DNA of 64,000 nt from assembly GCA_030446465.1 (NCBI GenBank), contig JAUJNI010000002.1, positions 444,963 to 508,962 on the forward strand. Reading direction: 5' to 3'. The DNA comes from Actinomycetota bacterium (lineage in GTDB: Bacteria > Actinomycetota > CADDZG01 > WHSQ01). Under the pieces are notes generated by a model that was given only the letters and a program-made list of their open reading frames with translations, was not told the origin of the DNA and made no database searches. The position numbers were made by a program, and so were the translations under genes. Below are positions 16,163 to 24,638 of the stretch, piece after piece; the stretch's first letter is position 1, and each line of letters begins with the position of its first letter.

Positions 16163-16168
16163 ATCCTA
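16163..16168 (-). promoter_or_regulatory. -10 box of the FabG-like SDR, leaderless layout
   Basis: Minus strand: TAGGAT, seven bases, ATG at 16155. Confidence 0.55.
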
Positions 16169-16245
16169 AGTGTGGCAATCGGATGTCGTAGCGTCGGGCT
16201 CGCCATCAATGAACGGACAGCCGATCCGGAAAGGCCCCCCTAGCG

Positions 16246-16803
16246 ATGTCGCAATTGCCGAGAACTATAAAGACAAGTCGGCAAACCCTCGAAGCGATCG
16301 ACCTGAACCACGCCGAGGACCTCGATCGAGCCGTCGAGGTGTCCCGATCCAACCTCGAGCGGTGGCTCGCATGGATCGAGGACTACTCGTCGGCAAACGA
16401 AAGGGCGTTCATCGCGCGCGCCTCCGAGGGCTGGGACAGGGGCGAGGAGTGGGTCTTCGCGCTGGTGGTCGATGGCGAGGCGGTGGGAACGATCGGCCTC
16501 GACATGTACAACAAGGTGTTGAACAGGGCCGAGATCGGTTACTGGGTCAGGGCCGACCTGGCCGGCCGTGGCCTTGTGACGGAAGCCGCCTCAGCGGTTG
16601 TCCATTGGGCGTTCGCCAACTTGGGACTCCATAGGATCGAGCTGCATGCTGGAACAGAGAACGTTGCCAGCGTTCGAGTAGCCCAGAAGCTTGGCTTTCG
16701 CCGCGAGGGCCTGCTTCGTGACGGCAGCAAAGGCTCCTTTGGCTACTACGACGTCTACGTCTTCGGTCTGCTCGAGAATGACCCAAGGGCGTCGTTGTAC
16801 TGA
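16246..16803 (+). CDS. GNAT N-acetyltransferase, RimJ/RimL type
   Basis: A 185-residue GNAT protein. The acetyl-CoA pocket is seen in EIGYWVRADLAGRGLVTEAA, and the RimJ-like C-terminal motif in LGLHRIELHAGTENVASVRV followed by AQKLGFRREGLLRD. The closest general types acetylate ribosomal-protein or other N-termini, though many homologues act on small molecules. Divergent from the SDR gene; start ATG 16246 has a GGAAAGG about 11 bases upstream. Confidence 0.85.
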   Translation: MSQLPRTIKTSRQTLEAIDLNHAEDLDRAVEVSRSNLERWLAWIEDYSSANERAFIARASEGWDRGEEWVFALVVDGEAVGTIGLDMYNKVLNRAEIGYWVRADLAGRGLVTEAASAVVHWAFANLGLHRIELHAGTENVASVRVAQKLGFRREGLLRDGSKGSFGYYDVYVFGLLENDPRASLY

Positions 16804-16841
16804 CACGGCACGCGCATGAGTAACCAAGACCTATTGACCCT

Positions 16842-16847
16842 TAAGAT
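16842..16847 (+). promoter_or_regulatory. -10 box of greA, leaderless layout
   Basis: TAAGAT, six bases, then ATG 16854; the clearest leaderless example in the window. Confidence 0.6.
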
Positions 16848-16853
16848 CGTGGC

Positions 16854-17330
16854 ATGAACGTAACCAAGAAGGTGCCGCTCACCCAGGATGCTTACGACAG
16901 GGTCTGCGAAGAGCTTAGGTATCGGGAGGGCCATAAGAGGGAAGAGATCGTCTCTGCCATCGCGACTGCTCGCGCGCATGGAGACCTCAGTGAGAACGCC
17001 GAATACCACGCGGCCCGCGAGCAGCAAGGGCAGAACGAGGCAAAGATCCGCGAGCTTCGCCACAAGGTAGATAACGCGGAGATCATCGAGCTCTCCGACG
17101 ATGACGTGGTGACCCCAGGAAAGCTGGTGACGATCAAGTACGAAGGCGACGACGAGGCGGAGACTTACCTTCTCGGTGACCGAGAGGAAAAGGGGGGCGA
17201 CTACGACGTCCTGACGCCCGACTCACCTTTGGGCCGCGCCCTGATAGGTCGCTCGGGGGGAGAGTCCGTCGTCGCAGAAGTCCCCGCCGGGGAGCTGAAG
17301 CTCGCCATCGTCGAGGTCAAGGCGCCCTGA
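16854..17330 (+). CDS. greA: Transcription elongation factor GreA
   Basis: A 158-residue GreA of normal length. The N-terminal coiled coil carries SAIATARAHGDLSENAEYHA, in which the acidic tip DLSENAEY enters the RNA polymerase secondary channel to promote cleavage of backtracked RNA. The C-terminal FKBP-like domain has SPLGRALIGRSGGESV. The single-gene unit is preceded by a leaderless -10 box. It is convergent with the amidohydrolase gene, only 15 bases apart. Confidence 0.96.
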   Translation: MNVTKKVPLTQDAYDRVCEELRYREGHKREEIVSAIATARAHGDLSENAEYHAAREQQGQNEAKIRELRHKVDNAEIIELSDDDVVTPGKLVTIKYEGDDEAETYLLGDREEKGGDYDVLTPDSPLGRALIGRSGGESVVAEVPAGELKLAIVEVKAP

Positions 17331-17345
17331 GCTAGTCACTTCTCA

Positions 17346-18419
17346 TCAGCGGGCGCGCCTTCCTTTTCGCCACACCATGTCCACTCTGGTGAGTGCCCGG
17401 TAGTCGTCGAGCGCGCTGCCCCTGACTGCCACCACGTCTGCATCCATTCCTTGCTTCAGAGAACCCACCCGCTCGAGACCCAACCACTCGGCCGAGTCGA
17501 CGGTCGCCGACCTGATGATGTCGCCGGCAGCCATTCCTGCCTCCGCCATTCCGGCTACCTCCCCCTTGTCGATGCCGGGTGCCGGTCCTTGGTTGCCGAG
17601 GTCGGTTCCGTAGATGACCCGGCCCCCGTGCTCGAAGAACCTCCTAAGGTTCTCGATCGCAATCCGGCGGCCCCGGCCAGAGAAGATGGCCAGCGTGGGA
17701 ACCACCGCCATCCCTTGGTGGACCATGCGGGCGATCGTGTCCTCAGGAATTGATTCCGGGCTCATCAGCATGTGAGCGAGCTCGTCCATGCCAGCATCGA
17801 GAGCCTTATGGAGCTCCTCGAGTCCAAAGGTGTGGCCGGTGACCTTTAGGTGCCGCTCGTGGGCGGCATCGACGATCGAACGCAACAGCGCGGCGTCCAA
17901 TGTGGGTCCGACCGCGGGATTGAGCGCGACCTTGATGATGCACGCTCCCGCCTCCGCGAGCTTTGCCACTGCCGGGCCTGCGTCCTCCGCGGAGGAGAGG
18001 ACCCGGCCCGTACCCGGTGGGGCCCATCCCGCTCTGGTTGGGTAGCCACCGGCAACCGTGAGCATGGGGCCCGCGGCCAGGATCGTCGGACCCTCGAAAC
18101 CAGTTGAGCGAGAGGCATCGACCAGCGGCCAGATCCGTTTCTCCGGCCACCCCAGGTCTCGGACCGAGGTCACGCCGCCGCGGAGCACCTGCTTTGGTTC
18201 GTAGAAACCGATGTGGACGTGGGCATCGATGAATCCCGGCAGCAAAGTGTGATTCGAGGCGTCGACAGTGTGAGCGCTGTTCGGAATCCTCACCTCGGAG
18301 GCAGGACCTACGGCGGCAATGTGGCTGTTCTCGATCAGGACTACCGCGTCGTTCACCGGCTCGAGCTGCGGACCCACGAGGGCCGCGGCCCCCGTCAGGG
18401 CGGTCAAGTGATCGGTCAT
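17346..18419 (-). CDS. Amidohydrolase-family protein (imidazolonepropionase-like)
   Basis: A 357-residue metal-dependent amidohydrolase. It has the N-terminal beta domain, LLPGFIDAHVHIGFYE with the metal HxH, RGGVTSVRDLGWPE, the later metal His in LKVTGHTFG and DELAHMLMSPE, the catalytic Asp in VIYGTDLGNQGP, and the closing GSLKQGMDADVVAV. This is the type often annotated as imidazolonepropionase-like or cyclic-imide hydrolase, without proof of substrate. ATG 18419 gives a family-like N-terminus; the frame stays open further to 18569. It is divergent from the GMC oxidase, 77 bases apart. Confidence 0.85.
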   Translation of the reverse strand: MTDHLTALTGAAALVGPQLEPVNDAVVLIENSHIAAVGPASEVRIPNSAHTVDASNHTLLPGFIDAHVHIGFYEPKQVLRGGVTSVRDLGWPEKRIWPLVDASRSTGFEGPTILAAGPMLTVAGGYPTRAGWAPPGTGRVLSSAEDAGPAVAKLAEAGACIIKVALNPAVGPTLDAALLRSIVDAAHERHLKVTGHTFGLEELHKALDAGMDELAHMLMSPESIPEDTIARMVHQGMAVVPTLAIFSGRGRRIAIENLRRFFEHGGRVIYGTDLGNQGPAPGIDKGEVAGMAEAGMAAGDIIRSATVDSAEWLGLERVGSLKQGMDADVVAVRGSALDDYRALTRVDMVWRKGRRAR

Positions 18420-18484
18420 GGAAGGCACAGGTTCCCGGCTCGGCGTCGCCGGCGCAAGTGGCCGCCGAACCGGCGTTCGTGCGG

Positions 18485-18490
18485 TACAAC
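18485..18490 (+). promoter_or_regulatory. Possible -10 box of GMC oxidase gene
   Basis: TACAAC, six bases, then ATG 18497. The last base differs from consensus. Confidence 0.35.
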
Positions 18491-18496
18491 TGCGGC

Positions 18497-20416
18497 ATGG
18501 TGCCTCGAACCACCAGCGAGCGACCGGGGTCCGGAGTCCTCGCGGCCCTCGCTCGCGGCGTTCTGGCAAACCGGTACGAGGTCGAAGTCCCCAAGCGGAT
18601 GGGCGCGCTCCTGGACAGGCTCGCGTCTGCTTCAGATAGAGCCCAGCTATTGAGGGCGATGAGAGCTCTCGACACGAGGGCCGGCGCCTTTGCCTTGACC
18701 GGCCGAAGCATCCCGGTGTCGTGGCTGTCCGCCACCGACGCGGAGCAGCTTCTGCAGAAGTGGAGCTCCAGTCGCATCCCGGCGCAGCGGCGTCTCGCGT
18801 CGGTGTTCACCGCGATGTCCCTTCAGGCCCTCTATGCCCATCCCGGCCGGGCGTGGCAGGAGATCGGCTACCCCGGTCCCCTCGGCTCGGCTCCGGACCG
18901 CCCGAAATTGCTCGAACCACTCGTTATCTCGAGCGACGAGACGCTTTCTTCCGATGTGGTGGTGGTGGGCTCGGGGGCCGGCGGCGGCTGCGTCGCAGCC
19001 GGACTTGCAGCGGCCGGCCTCGATGTCGTGGTTCTCGAAAAGGGCGCCTACAACAGCGAGCGTGACTTCCACCACAACGAGGGCGACGCCACGGCGGAGC
19101 TCTACCTCTACGGCGCGACGCTGGCGACCACCGACCTGGGCGTCAGGATCCTGGCGGGGTCGACTCTGGGCGGAGGGACCGTCGTGAACTACACGACCTC
19201 GTTCAAGACTCCCGAGCACGTTCTCCGGCAGTGGCACGAGGTTTCAGGCATCGACGCATTTGTCTCCGGCGAGTTCAGCGAATCGCTCGACGAGGTCGCG
19301 GGCCGTCTCGGAGTCAACACCGACTCGAGCGCGGCGGGAAAGCGCGACGAGCTCCTCGAAGAGGGTCTCAAGAAGCTCGGATGGCACGTCGACATGCTGC
19401 CGCGCGCGGTGCGCTCCTGCACCCAGGACGAGTCCTGCGGCTACTGCGGCTTCGGCTGTCGAGTAGGCGCCAAGCAATCCAGCATGCTGACCTTCCTCCA
19501 TGATGCGGCCGATCGAGGAGCCCGCCTGGTTACCGGAGCAGACGTCCGCAAGGTAGTCGTGAAGGACGGGCGCGCAACCGGAGTGGAAGCTACCGTCGGC
19601 GCGCACCGGTTAACCGTGAAGGCCACAGCGGTCGTCGCCGCCGGAGGGGCCATAGAGAGCCCGGCTTTGCTGCTCCGCTCGGGTCTCGGCGGTCAGGTGG
19701 GCCGCAACCTTCGCTTACACCCGGGCACCGCGGCATGGGGGCTCTTCGACGAAGAGGTTCGCATGTGGGAAGGCACCCTCCAGGCGCGCTACTCGCACGA
19801 GTTCCGGCACTGGGACGGGGGCTGGGGGCCGATCTTCGAGACGGTTCCCGTGCACCCGGGCTCGTGGGCGACGGCTCTGGCGTGGAGGTCGGCCGAGGAT
19901 CACCGCCGTTTCATGGATCGCTTCCGCAACGTCTCCTTTTGCGCGGTGCTCCCGCGCGATACATCGTCGGGGCGAGTCGCGATCGGCCGAGACGGCAACC
20001 CACGCATCGAGTACCGCCTGGGCGCCGACGATGAGCGCAGGATCGCCGATGGGGTTGCTGCGGCCGGAAAGGTCCTGGAAGCAGCCGGGGCGTACGAGAT
20101 CTTCTCTCCGCATCGTTGTTATCTCTCCTATAGGCCGTCGGCAAGGGGAACCCACCGGCAGTGGGCCGAGGAGGCAAGCCGGTTGGGCTACCGAGGGAAG
20201 GTCACTTTCCACTCGTTCCATCAGATGGGCACGTGCCGGATGGGCACCAACCCGTCGACTTCGGCCATCGACGCCGGCAACGAGAGCCATGAGGTCCGCA
20301 ACCTGTTCGTCGCAGACGCCTCGGCATTCCCGACTGCTTCCGGGGTCAATCCCATGCTGTCCGTCTACGCGATCGCACACCGGGCGGCACGCAAGATCGC
20401 AGCCCGCCTCAGCTGA
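18497..20416 (+). CDS. GMC-family oxidoreductase, long-chain alcohol oxidase type
   Basis: A 639-residue FAD enzyme. An N-terminal helical stretch of about 140 residues precedes the FAD-binding DVVVVGSGAGGGCVAAGLAA. The loop LAGSTLGGGTVVNYTTSFKT binds the FAD pyrophosphate. A Cys-rich segment CTQDESCGYCGFGC lies mid-protein, as in long-chain fatty alcohol oxidases. The catalytic His is in FHSFHQMGTCRMG and the C-terminal NLFVADASAFPTASGVNPML closes the FAD site. The N-terminal helical region plus Cys motif fit the FAO-type branch, which oxidises long-chain alcohols to aldehydes. Start at ATG 18497; the frame is open from 18458. Confidence 0.87.
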   Translation: MVPRTTSERPGSGVLAALARGVLANRYEVEVPKRMGALLDRLASASDRAQLLRAMRALDTRAGAFALTGRSIPVSWLSATDAEQLLQKWSSSRIPAQRRLASVFTAMSLQALYAHPGRAWQEIGYPGPLGSAPDRPKLLEPLVISSDETLSSDVVVVGSGAGGGCVAAGLAAAGLDVVVLEKGAYNSERDFHHNEGDATAELYLYGATLATTDLGVRILAGSTLGGGTVVNYTTSFKTPEHVLRQWHEVSGIDAFVSGEFSESLDEVAGRLGVNTDSSAAGKRDELLEEGLKKLGWHVDMLPRAVRSCTQDESCGYCGFGCRVGAKQSSMLTFLHDAADRGARLVTGADVRKVVVKDGRATGVEATVGAHRLTVKATAVVAAGGAIESPALLLRSGLGGQVGRNLRLHPGTAAWGLFDEEVRMWEGTLQARYSHEFRHWDGGWGPIFETVPVHPGSWATALAWRSAEDHRRFMDRFRNVSFCAVLPRDTSSGRVAIGRDGNPRIEYRLGADDERRIADGVAAAGKVLEAAGAYEIFSPHRCYLSYRPSARGTHRQWAEEASRLGYRGKVTFHSFHQMGTCRMGTNPSTSAIDAGNESHEVRNLFVADASAFPTASGVNPMLSVYAIAHRAARKIAARLS

Positions 20417-20743
20417 TCTCCGCACCTTTAGGTCGTCGCGTCAATGCGCAAGCGAAGCTAGGTCCCGAGCGCAGTCAGGAGCGGCGGTGAGAATGGAGCG
20501 ATCTGTCGTGACGAGTGGCACGGCCGCGGACCTGGCGGTCGCTACAAAAGCAGCGTCTTATCCAGATAGCCCGGTTTGCAAAGAGATCGACGCGGTCGAC
20601 AACGCCGCGGACCGGCCTATCGGCGAGATAGGTCGACCAGTAGGTCCTTGAAGCCTTCGCGCAGGCTCAACAAGGCCTGCTTGCCGGGTTAGGGGCAGGA
20701 AGGAGCCGTTACGAGGCCTGGGCGGCACAGTTACCCTCGACGG
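20417..20743. other. Gene-free interval of 327 bases
   Basis: No supported gene. It contains a small hairpin at 20616-20632 (CCTATC, five-base loop, GATAGG) and, at its right end, a leaderless-type -10 box. A 52-codon plus-strand frame from 20492 has no recognisable features and is not called. Confidence 0.6.
20732..20737 (+). promoter_or_regulatory. -10 box of the hypothetical gene at 20744, leaderless layout
   Basis: TACCCT, six bases, then GTG 20744. Confidence 0.45.
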
Positions 20744-21736
20744 GTGCCCCAGCAACTCACCGAGCTCGTCGAAGCTGCCGACCTGAACCGCCTGCTGCGG
20801 GCAGTCGATGGGCTCTGCGCGGCACGCTCGTGGGAGGCGCTCGTTGATCTCGCCGATATGTGCGAGGAGGCGCTCGAACGGGGAAAGCAGCTGTGGCCGA
20901 TTGCCGCTCACATCGATTACCGGCTCGCGCTCGAGGCGCCCGGGGACTACGCGGCAAGCGTGTTGCATCCCGAGACGGCTCGCTTCGCGCTCGGCCCCCT
21001 CACCGAAGTCGCAGCGTCGACGCATACGTGGGCCGAGCTCGCCGACCACATCGACGAGCCTCTGGTGGCCGCCTACGTCGCGCAGGAGAGGATCCTCAGG
21101 GGTGAGGCGCTGGAAGGGGATTCCCGTGCGCACCGCGACATGCTGGACATGCCGCTCGCCCTGCAGGAATGGGAACCGGCCTATCCCCTCGCCACCTACC
21201 GCTCCGACCACGTCGAGGTTGCCGAGGTTTGGGAACCACGAGCGCCCCTGGTCCGACAGACCACGGTGGACGCCGACGAGCTCGACGAGCCGGAGCTAAC
21301 GAGCGCTCTGCTCGACCTCGTGCATCCGTGGACTGCGGAATCCAACGGAGCAGCCCGCGCGGTGGTCGTCGAGGGAGACGCCGTGGCGGCGGTCTCGCGT
21401 CTCACCGTTAACTCTCTTCGAATCGGGCCCCTTACTGCCGAAGAGGCGATCCAGCGGATGGCGTGGGCGGCGGCCAGCGGAGGGGCTCACGGCCGCAGAC
21501 GCGGCGCGGCTCTCGGGCGTTTCATGGCGTTTTACGTGACCGCTCTTCTGACGGACCTGCAGTGGCCGCCGGAGCCGCCACTCCTTGGAGCAAGGGCAGG
21601 GGAGCTGAGCTGGTATCGCTGGGATGAGGGCGACGTTGAGCAGGGCTGGGTCCTGCGCCTTGCGGTCGCCGACCCCGTAAATGACTGGGCCGCGGCCATC
21701 GCCGCAACCGACCTCCTCGAGGACGACGAGGACTGA
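20744..21736 (+). CDS. Conserved hypothetical protein (DUF6183-like?)
   Basis: A soluble 330-residue protein starting MPQQLTELVEAADLNRLLRA. The N-terminal half is alpha-helical with HEAT-like character; a central acidic stretch (VDADELDEPELTSALLDLV) and a C-terminal alpha/beta part with GGAHGRRRGAALGRFMAFY follow. I believe similar proteins are found in other actinobacteria, possibly DUF6183, but cannot verify it. No membrane segments or catalytic motifs are seen. The GTG start follows a -10 box. Function unknown. Confidence 0.7.
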   Translation: MPQQLTELVEAADLNRLLRAVDGLCAARSWEALVDLADMCEEALERGKQLWPIAAHIDYRLALEAPGDYAASVLHPETARFALGPLTEVAASTHTWAELADHIDEPLVAAYVAQERILRGEALEGDSRAHRDMLDMPLALQEWEPAYPLATYRSDHVEVAEVWEPRAPLVRQTTVDADELDEPELTSALLDLVHPWTAESNGAARAVVVEGDAVAAVSRLTVNSLRIGPLTAEEAIQRMAWAAASGGAHGRRRGAALGRFMAFYVTALLTDLQWPPEPPLLGARAGELSWYRWDEGDVEQGWVLRLAVADPVNDWAAAIAATDLLEDDED

Positions 21737-21779
21737 GGGAAGCGTCTGTAGAGGGGGACGGCAGTGTCGAGATAGGCGC

Positions 21780-22315
21780 TCAGGCCGTGCCCAACTCACC
21801 GGCAAGCCGCTCGATGGCGTCGCGGCCGCCGACCGGTTCGAAGCCGAGCCAGGATCCGTCCGTGAAGTGCAGCCGCAGAGGTTTCGAGACCAAACCCCGC
21901 TGGGCCTCCTCGACTCCCGCAACTGAAGCCCGCGGCGTCTGCCAGGTGAGCTCCGCCAGCTTGGGCTCCTTGTCGCCCGTCGTCTGCCAGAAGTCCTCGG
22001 TCTCGAATACGAGCACCCGTCGGTCGGTCACCGCTAGGCAGAGGGGACGCAATTGCGTGGCCTGTGGGAAGTCGTGTGCCAGGCTGCCGGCTTCCCCGCC
22101 GACGGCCGAGGCCTGCTGACGCTTCTCCATGCGGCTCCTGACGAGCCCGCTGACAAGCCCACCGATCAACCCGCCCGCCGCGCCTGCCGCTCCGCCCACA
22201 CCTGACCTGTCGCCCTTGAAGAAGACCTCCGCACGGTCCGCACGCGCTCGCGATCCTCCAGATGCGGCTGGAGCTTGGGGGCGTATCGCTCGGTTGCATC
22301 CCCCGTGAACGGCAT
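21780..22315 (-). pseudogene. Small conserved hypothetical protein, frame broken near 22232
   Basis: The N-terminal part starts at ATG 22315 (MPFTGDATERYAPKLQPHLE) after GGAGAGGG. From about 22232 the sense continues in another frame as AEVFFKGDRSGVGGAAGAAG and runs to WLGFEPVGGRDAIERLAGEL. Adding one base at the break gives a 178-residue protein with a Gly-rich membrane-like hairpin in the middle and a beta-rich C-terminal domain containing LAVTDRRVLVFE, a pattern seen in pleckstrin-like bacterial proteins. One lost base, from real decay or a read error, explains the break. Function unknown. Confidence 0.65.
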
Positions 22316-22331
22316 CCTGCGACCCTCTCCG

Positions 22332-22378
22332 TTCTTTCTGAGCTGAGCTGCGGAAAACGCAATCTAGCTCAGAAAGAA
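22332..22378 (-). terminator. Nested stem-loop downstream of the UPF0173 gene
   Basis: TTCTTTCTGAGCT (22332-22344) pairs perfectly with AGCTCAGAAAGAA (22366-22378), with a small TGCG..CGCA hairpin in the loop. It lies between the stop of the UPF0173 gene and the next minus-strand start, so a terminator or mRNA end structure is likely. Confidence 0.55.
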
Positions 22379-22398
22379 GGGTGGGATGGGGGCGGGTT

Positions 22399-23109
22399 TC
22401 AGCCGCCCAGGGTGCCCCCGGGCTCCAGGTCCACAACCTCGAGGCCATCCATGTCGCCCGCCTCCCTGCGAAGGTCGTCCGGCGTCCCCACCAACACAGG
22501 AAAGGTGCCGAAATGCATCGGGATGACGGTCTTGACCCCAAGCATCCTGACCGCCTCGGCGGCCGAGCGAGGACCCATCGTGTAGTGGTCCCCAATTGGA
22601 AGCAGCGCCACGTCGGGCTCGAGCAGCTTGCCGATGAGGGCCATGTCCGAGAAGACCGCGGTGTCACCCGAGTGATACAGCTTGAAGCCGTCTTCCAACT
22701 CGATGACGTAGCCGGCAGCTTCTCCTCCGTAGCTTCCGTCCGGCAACCCGCACGAATGGACGGCATGGGTCATGTGAGCCCTGATGCCGGCGACCTCGAC
22801 GGTGCCCCCTTTGTTCATCTCGACCAGGTTCTCGACCCCCTTGTCACCCAGCCAGTGTGAGGTCTCGGGGATGGAGACGACCTGCGGCGTCTTGTCCCGT
22901 GCGATCTCGACGGCGTCACCGATGTGGTCGAAGTGCGCGTGGGTGATCAGCATCGCGTCGAGGTCGCCGACGTCCTTGCGGTCGTCCGGGCATGCAGGGT
23001 TTCCCATCACCCACGGATCGATGAGCACGCGCTTGCCCCCCTGCGTCTCGAGCAGGAAGGTCGCGTGCCCGAGCCAGGTGATCTTCAGGCCGTCGGGTAT
23101 CCGTGGCAT
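22399..23109 (-). CDS. UPF0173-family metal-dependent hydrolase
   Basis: A 236-residue metallo-beta-lactamase-fold protein. ITWLGHATFLLET opens the domain; the metal motif is ITHAHFDHIGDAVEIA (HxHxDH), followed by MTHAVHSCG, LYHSGDTAVFSD and MHFGTFPVL. This order is that of the YtkL/UPF0173 group, related to UlaG lactonases. Substrate unknown. The start is firm: AAGGAGGAG lies 4-5 bases upstream of the ATG. Confidence 0.9.
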   Translation of the reverse strand: MPRIPDGLKITWLGHATFLLETQGGKRVLIDPWVMGNPACPDDRKDVGDLDAMLITHAHFDHIGDAVEIARDKTPQVVSIPETSHWLGDKGVENLVEMNKGGTVEVAGIRAHMTHAVHSCGLPDGSYGGEAAGYVIELEDGFKLYHSGDTAVFSDMALIGKLLEPDVALLPIGDHYTMGPRSAAEAVRMLGVKTVIPMHFGTFPVLVGTPDDLRREAGDMDGLEVVDLEPGGTLGG

Positions 23110-23124
23110 AGCTCCTCCTTCATT

Positions 23125-23246
23125 CGTTCATTGGACGTTTGCCTACCGAAGTGGTGGGCTGAGGTCCCCTGGACGTTTACCACGCGCGCGCACGGTCGTT
23201 CATTGGACGTTTGCCCACCGAGGTGGTGCGCTGAGGCCCGCTGGAC
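23125..23246. repeat. Two 50-bp direct repeats, 72 bases apart
   Basis: Copy one at 23125-23174 and copy two at 23197-23246 both start CGTTCATTGGACGTTTGCC and differ at about five positions. A shorter related piece (TGGACGTTTACCACG) lies between them. They fill the gap between the acyl-CoA dehydrogenase stop and the UPF0173 start. Confidence 0.85.
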
Positions 23247-23249
23247 AAT

Positions 23250-24409
23250 CTAGAGGCCCAGGGTCTTGGCGATGATGTATTTCTGGATTTCCGAGGTGCC
23301 CTCGACGAGCGTGAAGATCCGCACGAAGCGGTAGATGCGCTCGAGCGGAAGATCACGCATCCAGCCCATGCCCCCGTGCACCTGGATCATCCGGTCCACG
23401 ACCCGGTTGGCCATCTCGGACGCGTAGAGCTTGACGATCGACGATTCCTGGATCACGGGGTCCCCGTTGTCGTACTTCCACGCACACTCATAGGTCATCA
23501 GCCTGGAGGCCTTGATCTCGATCAGCGACTCGACGATGTGGCCCTGGATGTACTGGTTCTTGCCGATCGGCCGGTCGAACGCGGTGCGCTGCTTGGCGTA
23601 GTCGGTCCCCAGCTCCAGGCAGTAGTCGGCGATGCCGTTGCAGATGGCGCCTATCGACAGTCTCCCCATGGCGAGGAACTGCATGGCCGAGTAGAAGCCC
23701 ATCCCGACGTTTGCCGGCCCCCGAGGACCTGCTCTTCCGACACGCGGCAGTCCTCGAAGACGAGCTCGAACTGACCCTCTCCCTCGACCATGCCCACCTG
23801 AGCGCGCCCGACCGTGAACCCCGGAGTCCCCTTCTCGACGATGAAGGCGGTGATGCCCCTGGGCCTTCTTGGAGCGGTCGTTGGCCGCAAAGACCAGCGC
23901 GAAATCGGCGTCTCTTCCGTTGGTGATGAAGTGCTTGGTGCCGTTCAAGATCCACTCGTTGTCGTCCTTTGTGGCGGTGCTCCTGATGCTCTGTGCGTCG
24001 GAGCCCGCGTCGGGCTCGGTCAGCGCGAAGCACATCGACTTCTCTGCGGTGATCAGGGGGGCCAGGTAGGTCTTCTTCTGCTCGTCGGTCCCGCGAGAAG
24101 GACCCCGGTGGGACCCTCGGGCCCGTAGGTGGTGAAGGCGCCGAGCCTCGAGCCGGCGCGGGCCGCGGCCTCCCGCAGCAGCACCATCCCCAGCTGTGGC
24201 AGGCCGCTGCCTCCGAGGTCCTCGGGGAAGTCGGCGGCGTAGAAGCCGAGCTCCGCGGAGCGACGCCGTACTCGGTCCCGAAGCTCGACGGGGACATGGT
24301 CCACTGCCGGATCCAGCTCGGCCTCCTCGAGGGGCCGCAATTCGCGGTCGATGAAGTCGACCAGGTTGCGCTGCAGCTCTTTGTATTCAGAAGGAATGAT
24401 GAAGTCCAA
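23250..24409 (-). pseudogene. Acyl-CoA dehydrogenase, broken by three single-base indels
   Basis: Joined over three frame changes the region encodes a normal-sized acyl-CoA dehydrogenase of about 386 residues. N-terminal part from 24409 (TTG after GGGAGG): FIIPSEYKELQRNLVDF to GVLLAG. Break near 24098; then CFALTEPDAGSDAQSIRST (FAD-contact motif) and [15 protein letters not shown]. Break near 23858; then [20 protein letters not shown]. Break near 23720; then [19 protein letters not shown] to IQVHGGMGWMRDLPLERIYR and EGTSEIQKYIIAKTLGL. Each break is explained by one base gained or lost in a G or C run. The family oxidises acyl-CoA with FAD; catalytic Glu is expected in the EGTSE loop. Confidence 0.85.
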
Positions 24410-24624
24410 GCGGCCTCCCGACTCGTAAACACATAACTCTAGGGCCTCGGCCGGGAGACTCAGCCGTAAAGGTTCGCCGCCGCGGCCTGTGGCGCTCGCT
24501 TAAACGCAGGATTTGATGTCCACGGGGAGGTTTTGCGCCACTTAGGTGGAATTTATGAGTAGATTGCGTGTTGTCGCACAGGCGACGGTGAGGTGTCAGG
24601 GACAAGCGGGGATTGACTCAGTTC

Positions 24625-24630
24625 AGGAGG
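24625..24630 (+). promoter_or_regulatory. Ribosome binding site fixing the subtilase start
   Basis: AGGAGG, eight bases before ATG 24639, decides for this start over the earlier in-frame ATG at 24546. Confidence 0.75.
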
Positions 24631-24638
24631 GGCGGCAG

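Noticed and set aside
20492-20651. 52-codon frame in the gap after the GMC oxidase
   Set aside because: No ribosome site, no recognisable features, and in a gap that ends with a promoter.
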